Shown here piece by piece: positions 11,874 through 23,500 of a stretch of 64,000 nt of DNA; positions within the stretch are counted from its first letter, which is position 1; the number at the start of each line of letters is the position of its first letter. Both the position numbers and the translations under genes were made by a program. Below the pieces are notes generated by a model. The model had not been told where the DNA came from. It searched no databases and was given only the letters and a program-made list of their open reading frames with translations. The stretch comes from Pseudovirgaria hyperparasitica (Eukaryota; Ascomycota; Dothideomycetes; Acrospermales; Acrospermaceae). The DNA lies in NCBI RefSeq assembly GCF_010093815.1, contig NW_022985573.1, positions 1,685-65,684 of the forward strand. Direction: 5' to 3'.

Positions 11874-13930
11874 ATGCTTAACTTCTTCGTAGCATTTGCG
11901 CGACAAGGAAGGATGGTACCTCTATCTACTCTAGCCCCCGAGCGCTTTGAAGGAATAAACATTACGGCCTTCCTTCGGAAGTACGAGGACATATATATAA
12001 ACTATAAAGTTCCGCCTAATAAGAAGATAACCTCTCTACCGTTATACTACGAGGACTATCTCCGTCCTACTATTAAAGGAATGGGTGGGTTTTAGAAATA
12101 GTAGTGGGCCACACTACGTAAAGAATTATTAAAGGAATTCTCTCTATTTGACTCCGCCCTCGAGGAAGGCACCATCTACTTTATCCGAAAATACGTAGAA
12201 ATGGTTAAAGCAGACCCATCCTACTCTCTCCCCATGTACTACTCCCGGTATCGTGTTATTACGGAGAAACTTACGGCTAAAGGAAGCCTAAGCTCGTATT
12301 CGCGAATAGAGCTCTTCCTAGAAGGGCTGCCTAATAGTCTTAAGGCTCGGGCTATAGAGAAATATTAACTCACGATGGAAGTACATAGTTACGACTAGGT
12401 AATTATCTATGGCTTCGTATTACGAAAGGCTAGAGTACTTAAGGAACTAGCTCGTATTAACAAGCACTTAGCCGCATAAGAGCTGGCCATAGCCATATAC
12501 CATAAATCAAAGATAGGGAGTAAGAAGACTAGCTTAGAAGAGCAGTTACATGAAGAAAGAAGAACTAATGAATTTAGCCACCCCTTTCTAGTTAAAGTAT
12601 ATATCGCGCTAGGATTGGATAAGTTCAACGAGATAGTAGAGAGATTTAGTAAACTAGACCTCACGTCAATTAAGATAAAGTCCTACTTTACCTCTAATCC
12701 CTTATTCTCATCCCTTAAGAAGTACGAACCTAAGCTACTTTCGGCTATTATTAACTAGTAGGCGCGAAGGCTAAATCTTTTAACACACCCCTAAGTACGA
12801 GGCATGCCTATAGAACTAACGTAAGTTTATCTATAGAATTATATATAGAATAGAGAATACGTCTCCACCCGAGACTCCTAAGGAGGCGTTATAGCCTAGG
12901 ATAGGCCTCGAAGACCGATCGTGTGCATCACGTACGGAGGAGATTACCTAATATATAGATGTCCGGAGATGGTAGGATACATTAGAGACGGATTACTAAA
13001 TATTAACGGGGTGCGAGTATTCCGAGGGCGTTTCGGGGCAAACGGAGAAGAAATTCTATTACTACCCTCCTCGGTAGGGCCATAAGCTACCCTATAAGCT
13101 ATCCGGAACTACGTAGTAACGGTTTAAAACGGCCTAAGCTAGTACGGAGAGGGAGTAAAGGTTTCTACGTCCGTAGTAAACATTAACGCTTTATAGGGAG
13201 TGCCGGTATATAGTATTAGTGCAAAATCTATAAAGGGTCCCTACTAGGCCTCGGCGGACAGCGATTCGGAAGAAGAAGTTACGTCGCCCGAGAGTAAGAA
13301 AGATAGATATATAGAATTCCACGAACGCTTCGACGTGGCTAGTAATAGATATATCCGCGAGGAAATAGCCCTAGAAGAGCCTACTATACTTGTAATATCT
13401 AGAAGGGGGATCACGAAGAGTACACCTAATTATACTAAGGAAAGAAAGATCGCCTATCTCCGCGGAATACGTGAAGGGTAGTATATAAGAATTATTAAGG
13501 AATAGGAGGACGGCGAGAAGAGTGGCGACTAGAGAACGTCTAAATAAGAGCTAACGGCGCCTAAGGATAAGATGGATAAAGGGGATGGCCTAAATCCTAG
13601 TTAAAAGGCACGTATCCGAGGCGTTAAGCTTAATAACTATCTACGCGAGGGACAGCGGCTAAGCATAGAAGCTAGCGAAGCATGGCTGGTACGCGTTCTA
13701 GGGACAACTATAAATATTACTATTAGCGAACTATTAAGCCTTAATAGTAACTTACGTCGTGCGGTGTTCGAGAAGGGCGCCCCCGACTTCATAGCTAGAG
13801 AGGTCCGCGAGGCTCGAGAGGAGAGAGCTAAGAAGAAAGGAAGAAACGACCATGCCATGGCTCCCGAGATAAATAAACTTAATATATTAGCACCCCTCTA
13901 TGCCACGGGGACGGCCATTATATAATAAGA
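11874..13930 (+). pseudogene. Gypsy 1 gag-like block (fossil)
   Basis: Begins with a segment reading FEGINITAFLRKYEDIY, typical of the capsid-region N-terminus of fungal Ty3/Gypsy elements (a pattern like FEGxNITxFLxxYE). Gag would form the particle that packages element RNA. Broken, with multiple breaks. The matching block in copy 2 begins near 49751. Extent is estimated from the start of the protease-like region. Confidence 0.75.
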
Positions 13931-13949
13931 CATTAATTAGCTTAAAGAA

Positions 13950-16900
13950 GGGATAGTAAGGCTAGTGGCCGAGTGTCCGAGGTACCCCGTGGAAGTTAGT
14001 CCTAAAAGGGCGACTAGTATAGTACTATTCGATAGTAGCGCGTAGGTAAATGGCATTCGACTAGATGCTACGAGGCGTCTCGGGCTAGCGATATCTTCGC
14101 TTCTACCATATATAAAGAACTCGAGTTTAGTTAGCGCTACTTAGTATAGTACTCTATTCGTGGGAATAGTATAGTAATGCCCTATCCGCATAGGTCGGAT
14201 CGTTACGGCCACTTTAATATTTATATATAGCGAACTTAATTATGACCTTATCCTAGGGGAGCCATATACTAGGCAGGCCTTACTTACGGTGTAGAGGTCA
14301 GCCTCCGGGTAAGTACTCTTAATAGTCTACTCCGTATATAGATAAGAACGTGTAACCTTCGAAACTAGTCTAGACGAGTATATTCTAGTCTTAGAGAAGG
14401 AGGGTAACTCCGTGGCTAGAGACTAACTATATAGCGGAGTATGTTACTAGAAGCCGGAGTTAAGCCGGATTATTAGTTAAGGGCTACCCTTAACTAATAA
14501 TCCGCACTAAATAGGGTCCGGTAAACCTACTAACGAAGGGGATAGGATATATTTTTATACGGATATAGAAATAAGTTATATAGAGTTGCTTTCCGAGAAA
14601 ATCCGGCCTAAAAATATTACTTAGTTATCGAGAAAAGATAACTTAGCCGCCCTAGTTACGGCGGCAAGGTACGCTGCCTTTATACATAAATAAGGTACGA
14701 TAATAGAATAGCTTATAGTAGGCTCCACCGGCCTCTAAAGACGGTATTCATCCGGGGTATTAAAGGGATTTAGTATAGCTACCATATATAAAAGAAAGGG
14801 AGTTAAAGTACACCCCGTGGATGACTCCGAAGCCCACCGAAAGGTCCCTAGGAATCCATTAGGGTATCTAGACTAGCGTGAACGAGCAATCGCACGGCAG
14901 GCACTTCTTCTAGCCGTCCACCTAGGCCTTAATATATTTAATAGGCTAATAGAGCCTCGAAGGGTAACTATCCCGCTAGAAACACGTCTAACGCCTCTAC
15001 GTATAAGTTAGCTAAAGATTAGAATAGAGCTACGTCCCACGGAACTTAAGTTACTATATATAATCTTATTATATCGCGAGGAAGCACTAGTATAGGAATT
15101 CTTATACCTTAGTAAATTTAACGAAGAGGTGGCATCTCCGTAGGAGATCCGAACGGTAGAACATAAGGTATAGTAGGCTAAGAACTTTAATATTCCTAGA
15201 GCCCTTTATAGGAAGGTACTCACGATCCTAAAAGAGCGTCTTAATAGCGGAAGGCTTAAGCCCTATAGTAGTCCTTATCGAAACGCCTATTTTCTCGTGG
15301 AAAAGAAGAAGGAAGCCAATAAGGAACGAGATTATAGGTTAATCAATTCGGCGATAGAAATCAACCGAGTTACCATTCGTAATACGGCCACGCCGCCCTT
15401 ATGTAAAGAATTCTCGGAGCACTTTACGGGGATGGCCGTCTTAACGTTTACCGACTTCTTCTTAGGATACGATTAGATTCTATTAGTAGAGTATTACCGA
15501 GACTTAACGGGGTTTATAACGCCCCTAGGATTACTACACGGGATAATATTACCTTAAGGGGCCACTAATTTAGTAGCTTAGTTCGTTAGGATTATGTTAA
15601 CTATTATATAAGAACACATCCCGGAGAGGGCTCTACTATTCCTAGATAACTTAGGTATTAAAGGACCTACGACGAAATATAACTCTAAGGAGGCCCTGCC
15701 TAGAATTCGTAGGTATATCCTAGAACATTTAATTAACGTAGATAAGGTTCTCGCGGATATAGAGCGCGCCGGATACGCCCTAAGTGGTAAGAAGACTTAG
15801 TAGTGTGTTAAAGCCGCTAACATTATAGGATACGTCTACGGCATTAAAGGGAGGCGACCGAGTAATAAAAAGGTTACTACTATTAGGGACTGGAAACCCT
15901 GTAAAAACACGACGAATGTGCGAGCCTTCCTTGGCGTTTATATATATTTCCGGATATGGATCCCCGGGTACGCTGTTATCGCATTACCGCTATTTATACT
16001 ATTAAAGAATGAATCGGCCTAGTAGTAGATAGCTAAGGAGTAGACCTTAATAGACGCGCTAAAGATAGCTCTAACTACTACTCCCGCACTAATAACGTTA
16101 CGGTACGGGATAGATGCGGGAGACATAATCCTAGTAGTAGACTCTAGTAACGTTGGGTGGGGGGCTACGTTAATACAGGAGAACGAGGATTATAAATGTT
16201 AGCTATCGCGGTATAATAGAGGAATGTGGTTAAAAGCTAAGAGAAACTACGATACCGTGAAACTAGAGTACCGAGCCCTCCTCCACGCGTTATAGAAGTT
16301 CCGGTAATACCTCTATAGTACGCACTTTATTATAGAAATAGACGCGAATACTCTAGTCGCTTAAATTAACCGCACCGTAACTAACTTACTAGGGGCGCTC
16401 GTTACTAGGTGGCTCGCGTGGATTTAGCTATAGAACTTTATAGTTAGGCACGTACCTAGGAAGCGTAACGTAGTCGCCAACGGTATCTCACGGATACACG
16501 AAGGAGAAGAACTACCAGACGTCTCTACCTTTGACCTAGACGAGTTCGTGGATATGGCTCTATATATAGACGTACTAGAGACGTCGTTAATCAAGCCTAT
16601 TAGCGGGAGAGATTACACGATAGGGATACTCGACTATACCGCCATTAAGTCTCCCTTAATAGATAAATATAGCGATAAATGGTAGAGGATTATAAAGTAT
16701 CTTACTATACTCGAGAGGCTAACCGACCTAACTAACTAAGCGTATAAGGCCTTTATAACCGACTATCTAAAGTTCCTCGTACGTGACCGAATACTCTAGT
16801 AGAGAGGAGATAGGTATCGCTAATATACATGAGTAATTGAGGATCCGAATACTAGGGCGTATATAATTACTACCACTTACGACGAGATAGATCATAGAGA

Positions 16901-18020
16901 TAGCGAAGGGACCCTCGGAAGGATTAAGGATAAGTATTAGTAGGTAGGTATGCGTAGAGACGTGCGATAGCACGTGAAAACCTATAACGAATATTAACGA
17001 CGAAGTAAGCTCCTCGGAGGTCTTAATAAAGGGCTCCACCACGTTATAACGCCTATTCTTTAGTAAAGAATATACTTAGACGTAACGGTACTACTACCTT
17101 CCATGGGGTATAGTAAAGTGGTATCTATACGAGAATAGCTAAGCGGATAGACTAAGGCGGAGGCATGTACGGTAGCCACGTCCATAGTCGTCGTAAAGTT
17201 CCTCTTTAAGAATATAATCTATAGATACGGAATTATTCCTAAAATTACCTATAATGGTAGTAGAGAAAATATAGGTGCTATAGAGGAGCTCCTCTAACTC
17301 TATAGAATTCATTAGAAGGTTACGTCTACGTATAATCCCCGAGTAAATAGGATTATCGAGAGAAGTTTTATACTACTCGCTAATGCTCTCGCGAAGATAA
17401 CTAATAGCGGATTTAAGAACTAGCCCGACCACCTCCATGCGGTCGTCTAGATAGATAGAATAACGACACGTGCTAGTATAGGGTATAGTACTATATACCT
17501 CGTGCTCGGCCATGAACCAATCATGCCTATCGAAGTCGAATTCGAGTCGCTCCGAATACTCCCTTAGGACGAGGTGCGATCGATGTCTAACTTACTCGCT
17601 CTTCGAGCTAGATAACTTAAGAGAAGATCCGAGGATCTTAAGGAGGCCCATGCCTACGCGATACGAACGCGTGAGGAATCGAGAGAGGCATAGAATAACG
17701 ACTATTACCTTCGTTAAGAGTCGTTACTAGTTGATATAATTATCCTCCTATACGACTCGTAGTAATAGAAGGACATGGGGCGGAAGCTAAGGTAGCATTA
17801 GAGGGGGCCATATAGAATCTAGTCCGTGTTTAATTATACTTATAAGCTCGCGGAGCTTAATAGAGCCATACTTAGAGGGACGTTTCCTAGCCATAGGTTA
17901 AAGAAATATTTTATGAGAAATATAAGTAACGAGAGTCATGACGAGCTCTCGCGACTACTAATTAGAAGAATTACCGAGGAAAATAAGGAGAGTAGCGATA
18001 AGGAAAACTATTATAAATAA
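13950..18020 (+). pseudogene. Gypsy 1 pol block: protease, RT, RNase H, integrase (fossil)
   Basis: Order typical of Ty3/Gypsy. Rough positions: aspartic-protease-like region 13990-14400, RT about 15230-15800 (segments reading YRLINSAIEINR and FTDFFLGYD), RNase H about 16130-16500, integrase about 16750-17500. A palindrome at 14470-14500 separates the gag-protease part from the RT part. Fossil, with many breaks. Copy 2 carries the same order about 37,877 bp to the right. Confidence 0.8.
14470..14500. repeat. 31-bp palindrome inside Gypsy 1, before the RT block
   Basis: Core CTA. Arms extend to 18 bp (CGGATTATTAG...CTAATAATCCG, 14466-14504). Same palindrome as in the LINEs. Confidence 0.95.
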
Positions 18021-18468
18021 CTTACGGAACACCTCGACGACGCCACACGAACCCGGGTGGAAGTGGTGATTCCTACTCCGCAAGGCTTTAATAGAGAGAA
18101 ATATTTACGTTTCCCTAGAATCGATATCTCCTTCTAGGGGATAGAAGTTTTTTTAAGGAGGGAAGGAATGCTTGTAAAAGTAGTCTTATAACGATGAACT
18201 CTATTATCGAAAGAGGATGATAAACCCTATCATTACTATAAAATAATAAAACCCATTATTAAAGTAAGCAATGCTCGAAAGAAGACATAATGGCGTTTAC
18301 GCGAAATTCCACCTACCACATATTAAAACCGGTCGTGTAATCGAAGCCTACCTATCGAAGGCCTATTTCGTTACTATAGAACGGGCCCTATTAGGAACTA
18401 ATAAGGAAGAAAAGAAGAAGAAGGTATAAGAGAAAAAGATACTTATAGGAAGTCTTATAAGGATGAGA

Positions 18469-18576
18469 ATATACCCGGTATCTATTCATTTATAGATTCC
18501 GCTATATACCCGGTAGACACATTTATTCATAGATTTCCTATATACCTAGTATATATTCATTCATAGATTCGACACG
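18469..18576 (+). repeat. Short tandem repeats between pol and third block, Gypsy 1
   Basis: Three imperfect units of about 36-38 bp, each with ATATACCYRGTA followed by ATTCATAGATT. A further ATATACCCGGCATTCG lies near 18622. The array sits in the spacer between the integrase block and the third coding block and is conserved in copy 2 (56346-56453). Confidence 0.8.
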
Positions 18577-18793
18577 TATACGGGCCTACGGCCGTTGGCA
18601 AGGATCATTTATAAAAATTACTATATACCCGGCATTCGAGGAGGCATAAAAAAGAGAACTCAAGATAGTATATAACTCTTCCCTCTTACACCTCTCCATA
18701 TCTCCTTAATTAATAAAACCTCCTCCTCCACTTCCGCCTCGCTTAAACTACCTCTTCTTAGAATGTAACTCGCCGATAGAACTAATAATAATA

Positions 18794-21725
18794 ATGGCCC
18801 CGCCGAAGAAGAAAACGCCTACCCGTGAAGAGTTATAAGATCGTTAAGCACTAATAAGATAGACGCGGTCCTAGTTAAGAGTCGTAAGTGCTAAAGCAGG
18901 GCCATCGACGGCTATCGTAGTATTAAGGCCATCTACTACTCCGCACGGATAGGCTATAGAAGCTATAGAAATAAATAAGTCTACTATTAACCGAATTATC
19001 GCCATCTAGGACCCGCAAGAGCGATAGGACTATATTCTAGACACGTTTAATAATCTCCTTCACATTACCAGCCTCATAGAATAGCTCTTAAGTAGTATAG
19101 TTAACCTCTTCTAGGAAGTAGGAGCCGTAATAGGGTATAGTAAGGTAAAGATTAACTCCTCTATTCCGAAAGAAGTCCACGAGATGATTCGTCGTAGAAG
19201 AGACACTAACTTCTATATCCTAAAAGCCAAAAATACGATCCTATAAAACTAGCGAAAAGACCTCTCTAATAATAACGGCTAGTCACTCTAATCCGCCCTC
19301 GGATAGCTCTAGTAAACATAGAACTTTATAGAAAAGCTAGTAGCGCTCTCACGAGTGCGAACATGGGCGAGAGTAAGGAACTAGTTAAACGCATCCCTAT
19401 GGTCCCGAATCGGCCAGGGATAGAAGGGAAGGGGAATTAAGGCATATCTTTAGAGCTCTAATATTAATGCCGCCCTAGCCAGCGATAGTAACGAGGACGG
19501 CCTATCTCTCTAGTAACTCTTAAACTACCCTAGCCGATAAAATAAACTAACGTTCTATAATAAGACGGGACTTATTATCCCCGCTAGTTAATAGTCACGG
19601 ATAAGTAGAATGGTTTATAGGCCCGTTAAACACTACCTATAAATCAAAGAGATAAGTGTATCGCCTCCGCCTTAGACCTTACCGTCGCTAAAACCAGCGT
19701 AGGTAACGCCTATAGTAAAGTCCCCTCCACGAAGCACGCCTTCTAGTTTAGTAGCACGTCGTCTCTTCGAAGCTAGTCGTCCGTTTAAAGTAAGTATTCC
19801 TCCTACTACTACTAGTAAACGTCTCTTACCGGGCCATGTAAGAACGTCTTTAGTACCCGTCACGGCCATACCGATAAAACCCACTCGCGGACGTGCCTTA
19901 TCTACCGGCCCTTAGCAATTACTAGGGGCGCCTATATAATAATCCCTAGTTATTCTTAGTTCGTACCCTAAGACGATAGCATTAGTCGAGGAAGAGGACG
20001 AGCCTAAGAAGTATTAATACGCGCCTTTAGTGACGAAGACTTTTAAGGTAGCTACATTATTAAAGAAGAATTTCACGAGCATTAAGGGAATAGCCCTACT
20101 AGTACGCTAGAAAGCGTAGATAGGTAACATGGCTATTCCGTATAAAGTCTACTACAAGCATTACTAAGACGTAGCTAGAAAGAATAATATACTCGTTAGC
20201 GTATCCCACTTAAACCTAGTAGCAAGACTTAAAATAGTATATAAGTTTAGAGATAACGTGGGGGCCCTTAAAGTTTATAAGGACCGCTATACCTGGTTCA
20301 CGAAGTACGCGCGGCCACCTTATCCGATAGAGGCATTAGGTGTCTATCATTACTAGGCCCTAGAGACCCCGAAGTAAGTTATTAATATTAAAACCATCCT
20401 TACTAGTATCGCATTTATAATTTAGAAGGAGGATAGTAGGATAGGCAGGTAATTCTTCGACGAGTGGGAACGTACCGGAAGTGTTAATATTAAAGGGCTC
20501 TTCGAGCCACTTAAAAAGACGACCTCCATACTTAATAAGAGTATTCTAGAGCTCGCGAGGGATGAATTTAATATATATAAGTACCACTAGTGCATGTTTA
20601 ATAAGAAATCGAACTACGGCTAGCTACGAACTATATACCACTCCTATATCTAATAGTTTATTAGGTAATGCCTACTTTACTAGCTTACCTATGTCGCTCT
20701 TCGGCCCGATCTTAACTACTATCTAATCTCGTACCCGTACTATGCGAAGTCCTAGGATAGGGACGATAAGACGGGTTTTAAGCATCTCGATAACGCCATT
20801 AATCGAATCCTTAATCCTAGCGATAGACACGGGTTTAATATAATCTAGGGGAGTATTAGTCTTGACGACGAACGAAGTGACGACTATACTATAATCATTC
20901 CCCGCTCCTATAAGTTCTTAAACGAATGGTAGTTAAAGGCTAAGCTCCACGAGGGGGTCAATCGAAATAGTATAATCACGGCTATTAACGACAAGATCTA
21001 TAATACGGACGATAGGAAACGATTTAGTCCCTTCGTCCCGGTCCCCTACTAGTCCCTTAAAGTACGTATCTCTAGCCTACTAATAATACACGGCGCCTAG
21101 GGTCCCGTAAAGGGTGGAAGACGCACGATGCTTCTATGGTATGTCGCGATTAGCCCTAATTACATGACAATGGAAGTGCCTAAAATAGGCACATGGGAAT
21201 AACTCGCAGCAGCTTATAGGAATTTAACTCCGGGACCCACGTCTCCGTCGGGATTTTCTAATAAATATAGCGCGATTCCTTTTGCCTTCCTAGCCGTAGT
21301 TTAACTCCCGAGTTTTAACGCCGTTAGTAATGTATTAGTCGGCCGTAAAAGATAGAATAGCTAGAAGGTAAAAGAAGAGGCAGCTGCGTGGCTTAACGCA
21401 AGTCCTTAATAACTTAAAGCCAAGGTAGACGCCTGGTTTAAGAAGGGCTCGAGGGTATTCGTGGAGACCTTTAAGAAAATAGTAAGGTAGGAAAGGCTAG
21501 TCTATAGGGATAGGTCGTTCTAGAAGGAATTTAACGAGGCGCGCGCCGCTAAGCGGCTAATTAATTTTAAGAAATTCGAGCCCGACGCGGGCCTAGATAA
21601 TATTAAAGAGAACTTCTACGGATAAGAGAGGCCTAATAAACTATCCGACGAGGAGGAATCTAACCTCTCTAAGATAAGCGACACGATTCTTTAGGAGCTG
21701 GCTCGCGACCTCGAGTACTAAGATT
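18794..21725 (+). pseudogene. Gypsy 1 third coding block, possible 2OG-Fe(II) dioxygenase-like part (fossil)
   Basis: A coding block of about 2.9 kb lies downstream of pol, where ordinary Ty3/Gypsy elements have none. It opens with a basic stretch reading MAPPKKKTPTREE at 18794. In its second half FKHLD (HxD at 20783-20791) is followed about 100 codons later by IIHGA (His at 21089-21091), and then after about 10 residues by a basic RR. This is the HxD...H...R spacing of 2-oxoglutarate/Fe(II) dioxygenases. Seen: the motifs and their spacing. Inferred: the fold. It could instead be an env-like or unknown accessory protein. Broken, several breaks. Conserved in position and sequence in copy 2 (56670-59600), so it is part of the element and not a chance insertion. 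Confidence 0.55.
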
Positions 21726-21747
21726 AGGCGCCTGAAAACCTACCTAA

Positions 21748-21778
21748 TTATTAGTTAAGGGCTGCCCTTAACTAATAA
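21748..21778. repeat. 31-bp palindrome, Gypsy 1, after third block
   Basis: Core CTG, the least changed version (AGTTAAGGGC-T-GCCCTTAACT). Directly follows the third coding block, about 150 bp before the 3' LTR. Confidence 0.95.
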
Positions 21779-21925
21779 TCCGGGCTAAGGTTTACCCGCG
21801 CCGAGAGGTTTACTAGGGGCGCATTTTATTCGTATTAAGGTCTTTCTTTTAGGCGTTCTTCACACGGTTTCTTACACGGTTACTATACTACTAAGGGCAG
21901 TAGTTCTATAGGCCGGGGAGGTATA

Positions 21926-22297
21926 TATGGAAGGCCGCTCCTACAGCCCTATATATATGTGTCCCTGGCTCGATTACATGGCTTATTATATATTTAAGGA
22001 GGGCGTTTTCCTTGGTCATTCTACTCGGCACGCTTCCCCCATCACGAATATTCGATGATTCGACCTTTCCTTATGTTTATAGGCCTCTATAGGTATTGAT
22101 TATTAGGCTTAGCTATTAATAAATTGATTAAGAGTATTATATAGACCCGTCCTATCGTAAAAGAGAACTAATAAGAAGTCGTGCGTTCAAAGAGAACTCA
22201 TAATACCTAGGAGAGATACTTGTGAGTTCGTCGCGACTACTATACTAAGAACACAGCCATTTATAAAAAGGGACATACGTGGCGATAGCTTATCACA
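21926..22297 (+). repeat. Gypsy 1 3' LTR
   Basis: 372 bp; ends in TCACA. Preceded by the purine-rich GGGGAGG at about 21915-21921, the expected place for a plus-strand primer. Differences from the 5' LTR are almost all C/T or G/A. Confidence 0.92.
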
Positions 22298-22680
22298 ATA
22301 TATTATAAGAGTATATTTTAGGTATATAAACTAGATACTAAGTAGCTATATTAATAGTATTAACGCGTAGTAGTAGATATAATAATTATAAGTTAAGATA
22401 GTAAATACTTTAAAAATATAAGGCTTAGAATAATAGCTAGAATAGACTAGATATAGAGAGACTAGTATAGGTTACTATTAGCTAATAGACTATCCTTAGT
22501 AGATAGCCCCCTAAACTTAATATCTAAAAATACTACTCTATATATATTATATATAACTTTAGTTTAACTTAACTATTAGTAACTTAATTCTACCCTAGAA
22601 TTAAATTAGACTAAAGATCTAACCCTTAGTAAGAGGCCTTAGTTGAACTAGACTAAGTCAATTCTAGAGAGGCAGAATTG
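22298..22680. other. Unassigned AT-rich block between Gypsy 1 and the NRPS
   Basis: RIP-type sequence without a recognisable product. Close to the NRPS edge it holds several short inverted repeats: TCAATTCT at 22658-22665 against AGAATTGA at 22674-22681, and CTTAGT against ACTAAG near 22640-22655. These may be the terminus of an element that cut off the NRPS 3' end, but no partner end was found in the window. Confidence 0.45.
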
Positions 22681-23280
22681 AAGTTGGACTGATTGATAGG
22701 AACTCTGGGTAGACTCCTTCATTTCTTCCGTCCGTAGTCGATTCCATATCTGGAATAGCAAACTCTGCGGCGAGATAGTTTCTCCAGCTAGTATTGCTTC
22801 CAGGTCTGCAAGAATGATCCTCCAGGAAACAAGGTCAACAACGAGATGGTGCGTAATGAGTAGTAAGTAGAGCTCCGCCCCAGTGCCCACTTAGTAAAGA
22901 TCGGCAGAGAACACAAGGCCACGGTTTACAAGAAGCTGCTGCTGCCGTAAAGCCGCGAAAGGCGCAAGATCGGCATATGACTCCAACATCGACGTTTCGA
23001 ACCGATGGTTTGAGGCACTTGGTTGCGGAATGATTTGCATCCGTTTGGAATCAGTTTCCTTATAGAAACATGCACGGAGCATGGAATGCGTTTCCACAAT
23101 TTTCGCGATAGTAGCACGTATGGTCCCGACAGAGACTGCTTTGTTCATACGAAGATAAAAAGACTGGTTGCAACGGTAACCGGATTCGTCAATTGAGTGT
23201 TGACCGAGCTGGTTGAAGAACCATTGCTGCATTGAAGACGGAGCAAATGGTGCGTTAAAATCTTCGCTAAAGGTGGCTGC
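22680..23280 (-). pseudogene. NRPS E3 epimerisation domain, C-terminally truncated
   Basis: Begins with APSSMQQWFFNQ and contains HHLVVDLVSWRII, the epimerisation-type version of the HHxxxD active-site motif (the DxxSWRII tail favours E over C). It follows T3. The C-terminal half of the domain, including the FNYLG-type motif seen in E1, is missing because the homology stops at about 22680 against AT-rich sequence. Confidence 0.88.
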
Positions 23281-23299
23281 CGAGTCCGTAGCCACGGGA

Positions 23300-23500
23300 G
23301 ACTTCAGTGCGACCTCGACCAAGGACTTGCTTTTTAGTAAGTTTGCGACAGTGACATTAATGTCTGCGGAACATTGGGCACTCAGCCGCATCGCTGAAAT
23401 AGAGTCACCTCCATTAGCTACAAACGATCGTGCAAGGTTGATATCGGAGGCCGAGACGTTGAGGACAACAGAGCATGCGTGTTTAAGGAGTCTCTCTGCT
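23300..23500 (-). pseudogene. NRPS T3 carrier domain
   Basis: Carrier-protein core motif NGGDSISAMRLS; the Ser that would take the phosphopantetheine arm is at 23401-23403. Lies in frame between A3 and E3 within an open stretch at 22891-24066. Confidence 0.9.

Larger units (their letters stand above)
10887..22297 (+). mobile_element. Gypsy/Ty3-type LTR retrotransposon copy 1 (fossil), 11.4 kb
   Basis: LTR element with both LTRs (372 bp each) and a 4-bp TSD, ATAT, at 10883-10886 and 22298-22301. Parts in order: 5' LTR, leader, gag-like block, protease, RT, RNase H and integrase blocks, a spacer with short tandem repeats, an extra third coding block, a purine-rich stretch and the 3' LTR. The element is structurally complete but broken, with dozens of breaks across all coding parts in a RIP pattern. 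It inserted after LINE B's neighbourhood had already become repeat-rich. RIP inflates LTR divergence, so no date is given; nearly all LTR-LTR differences are C/T or G/A transitions, which is consistent with a fairly young insertion. Confidence 0.93.
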
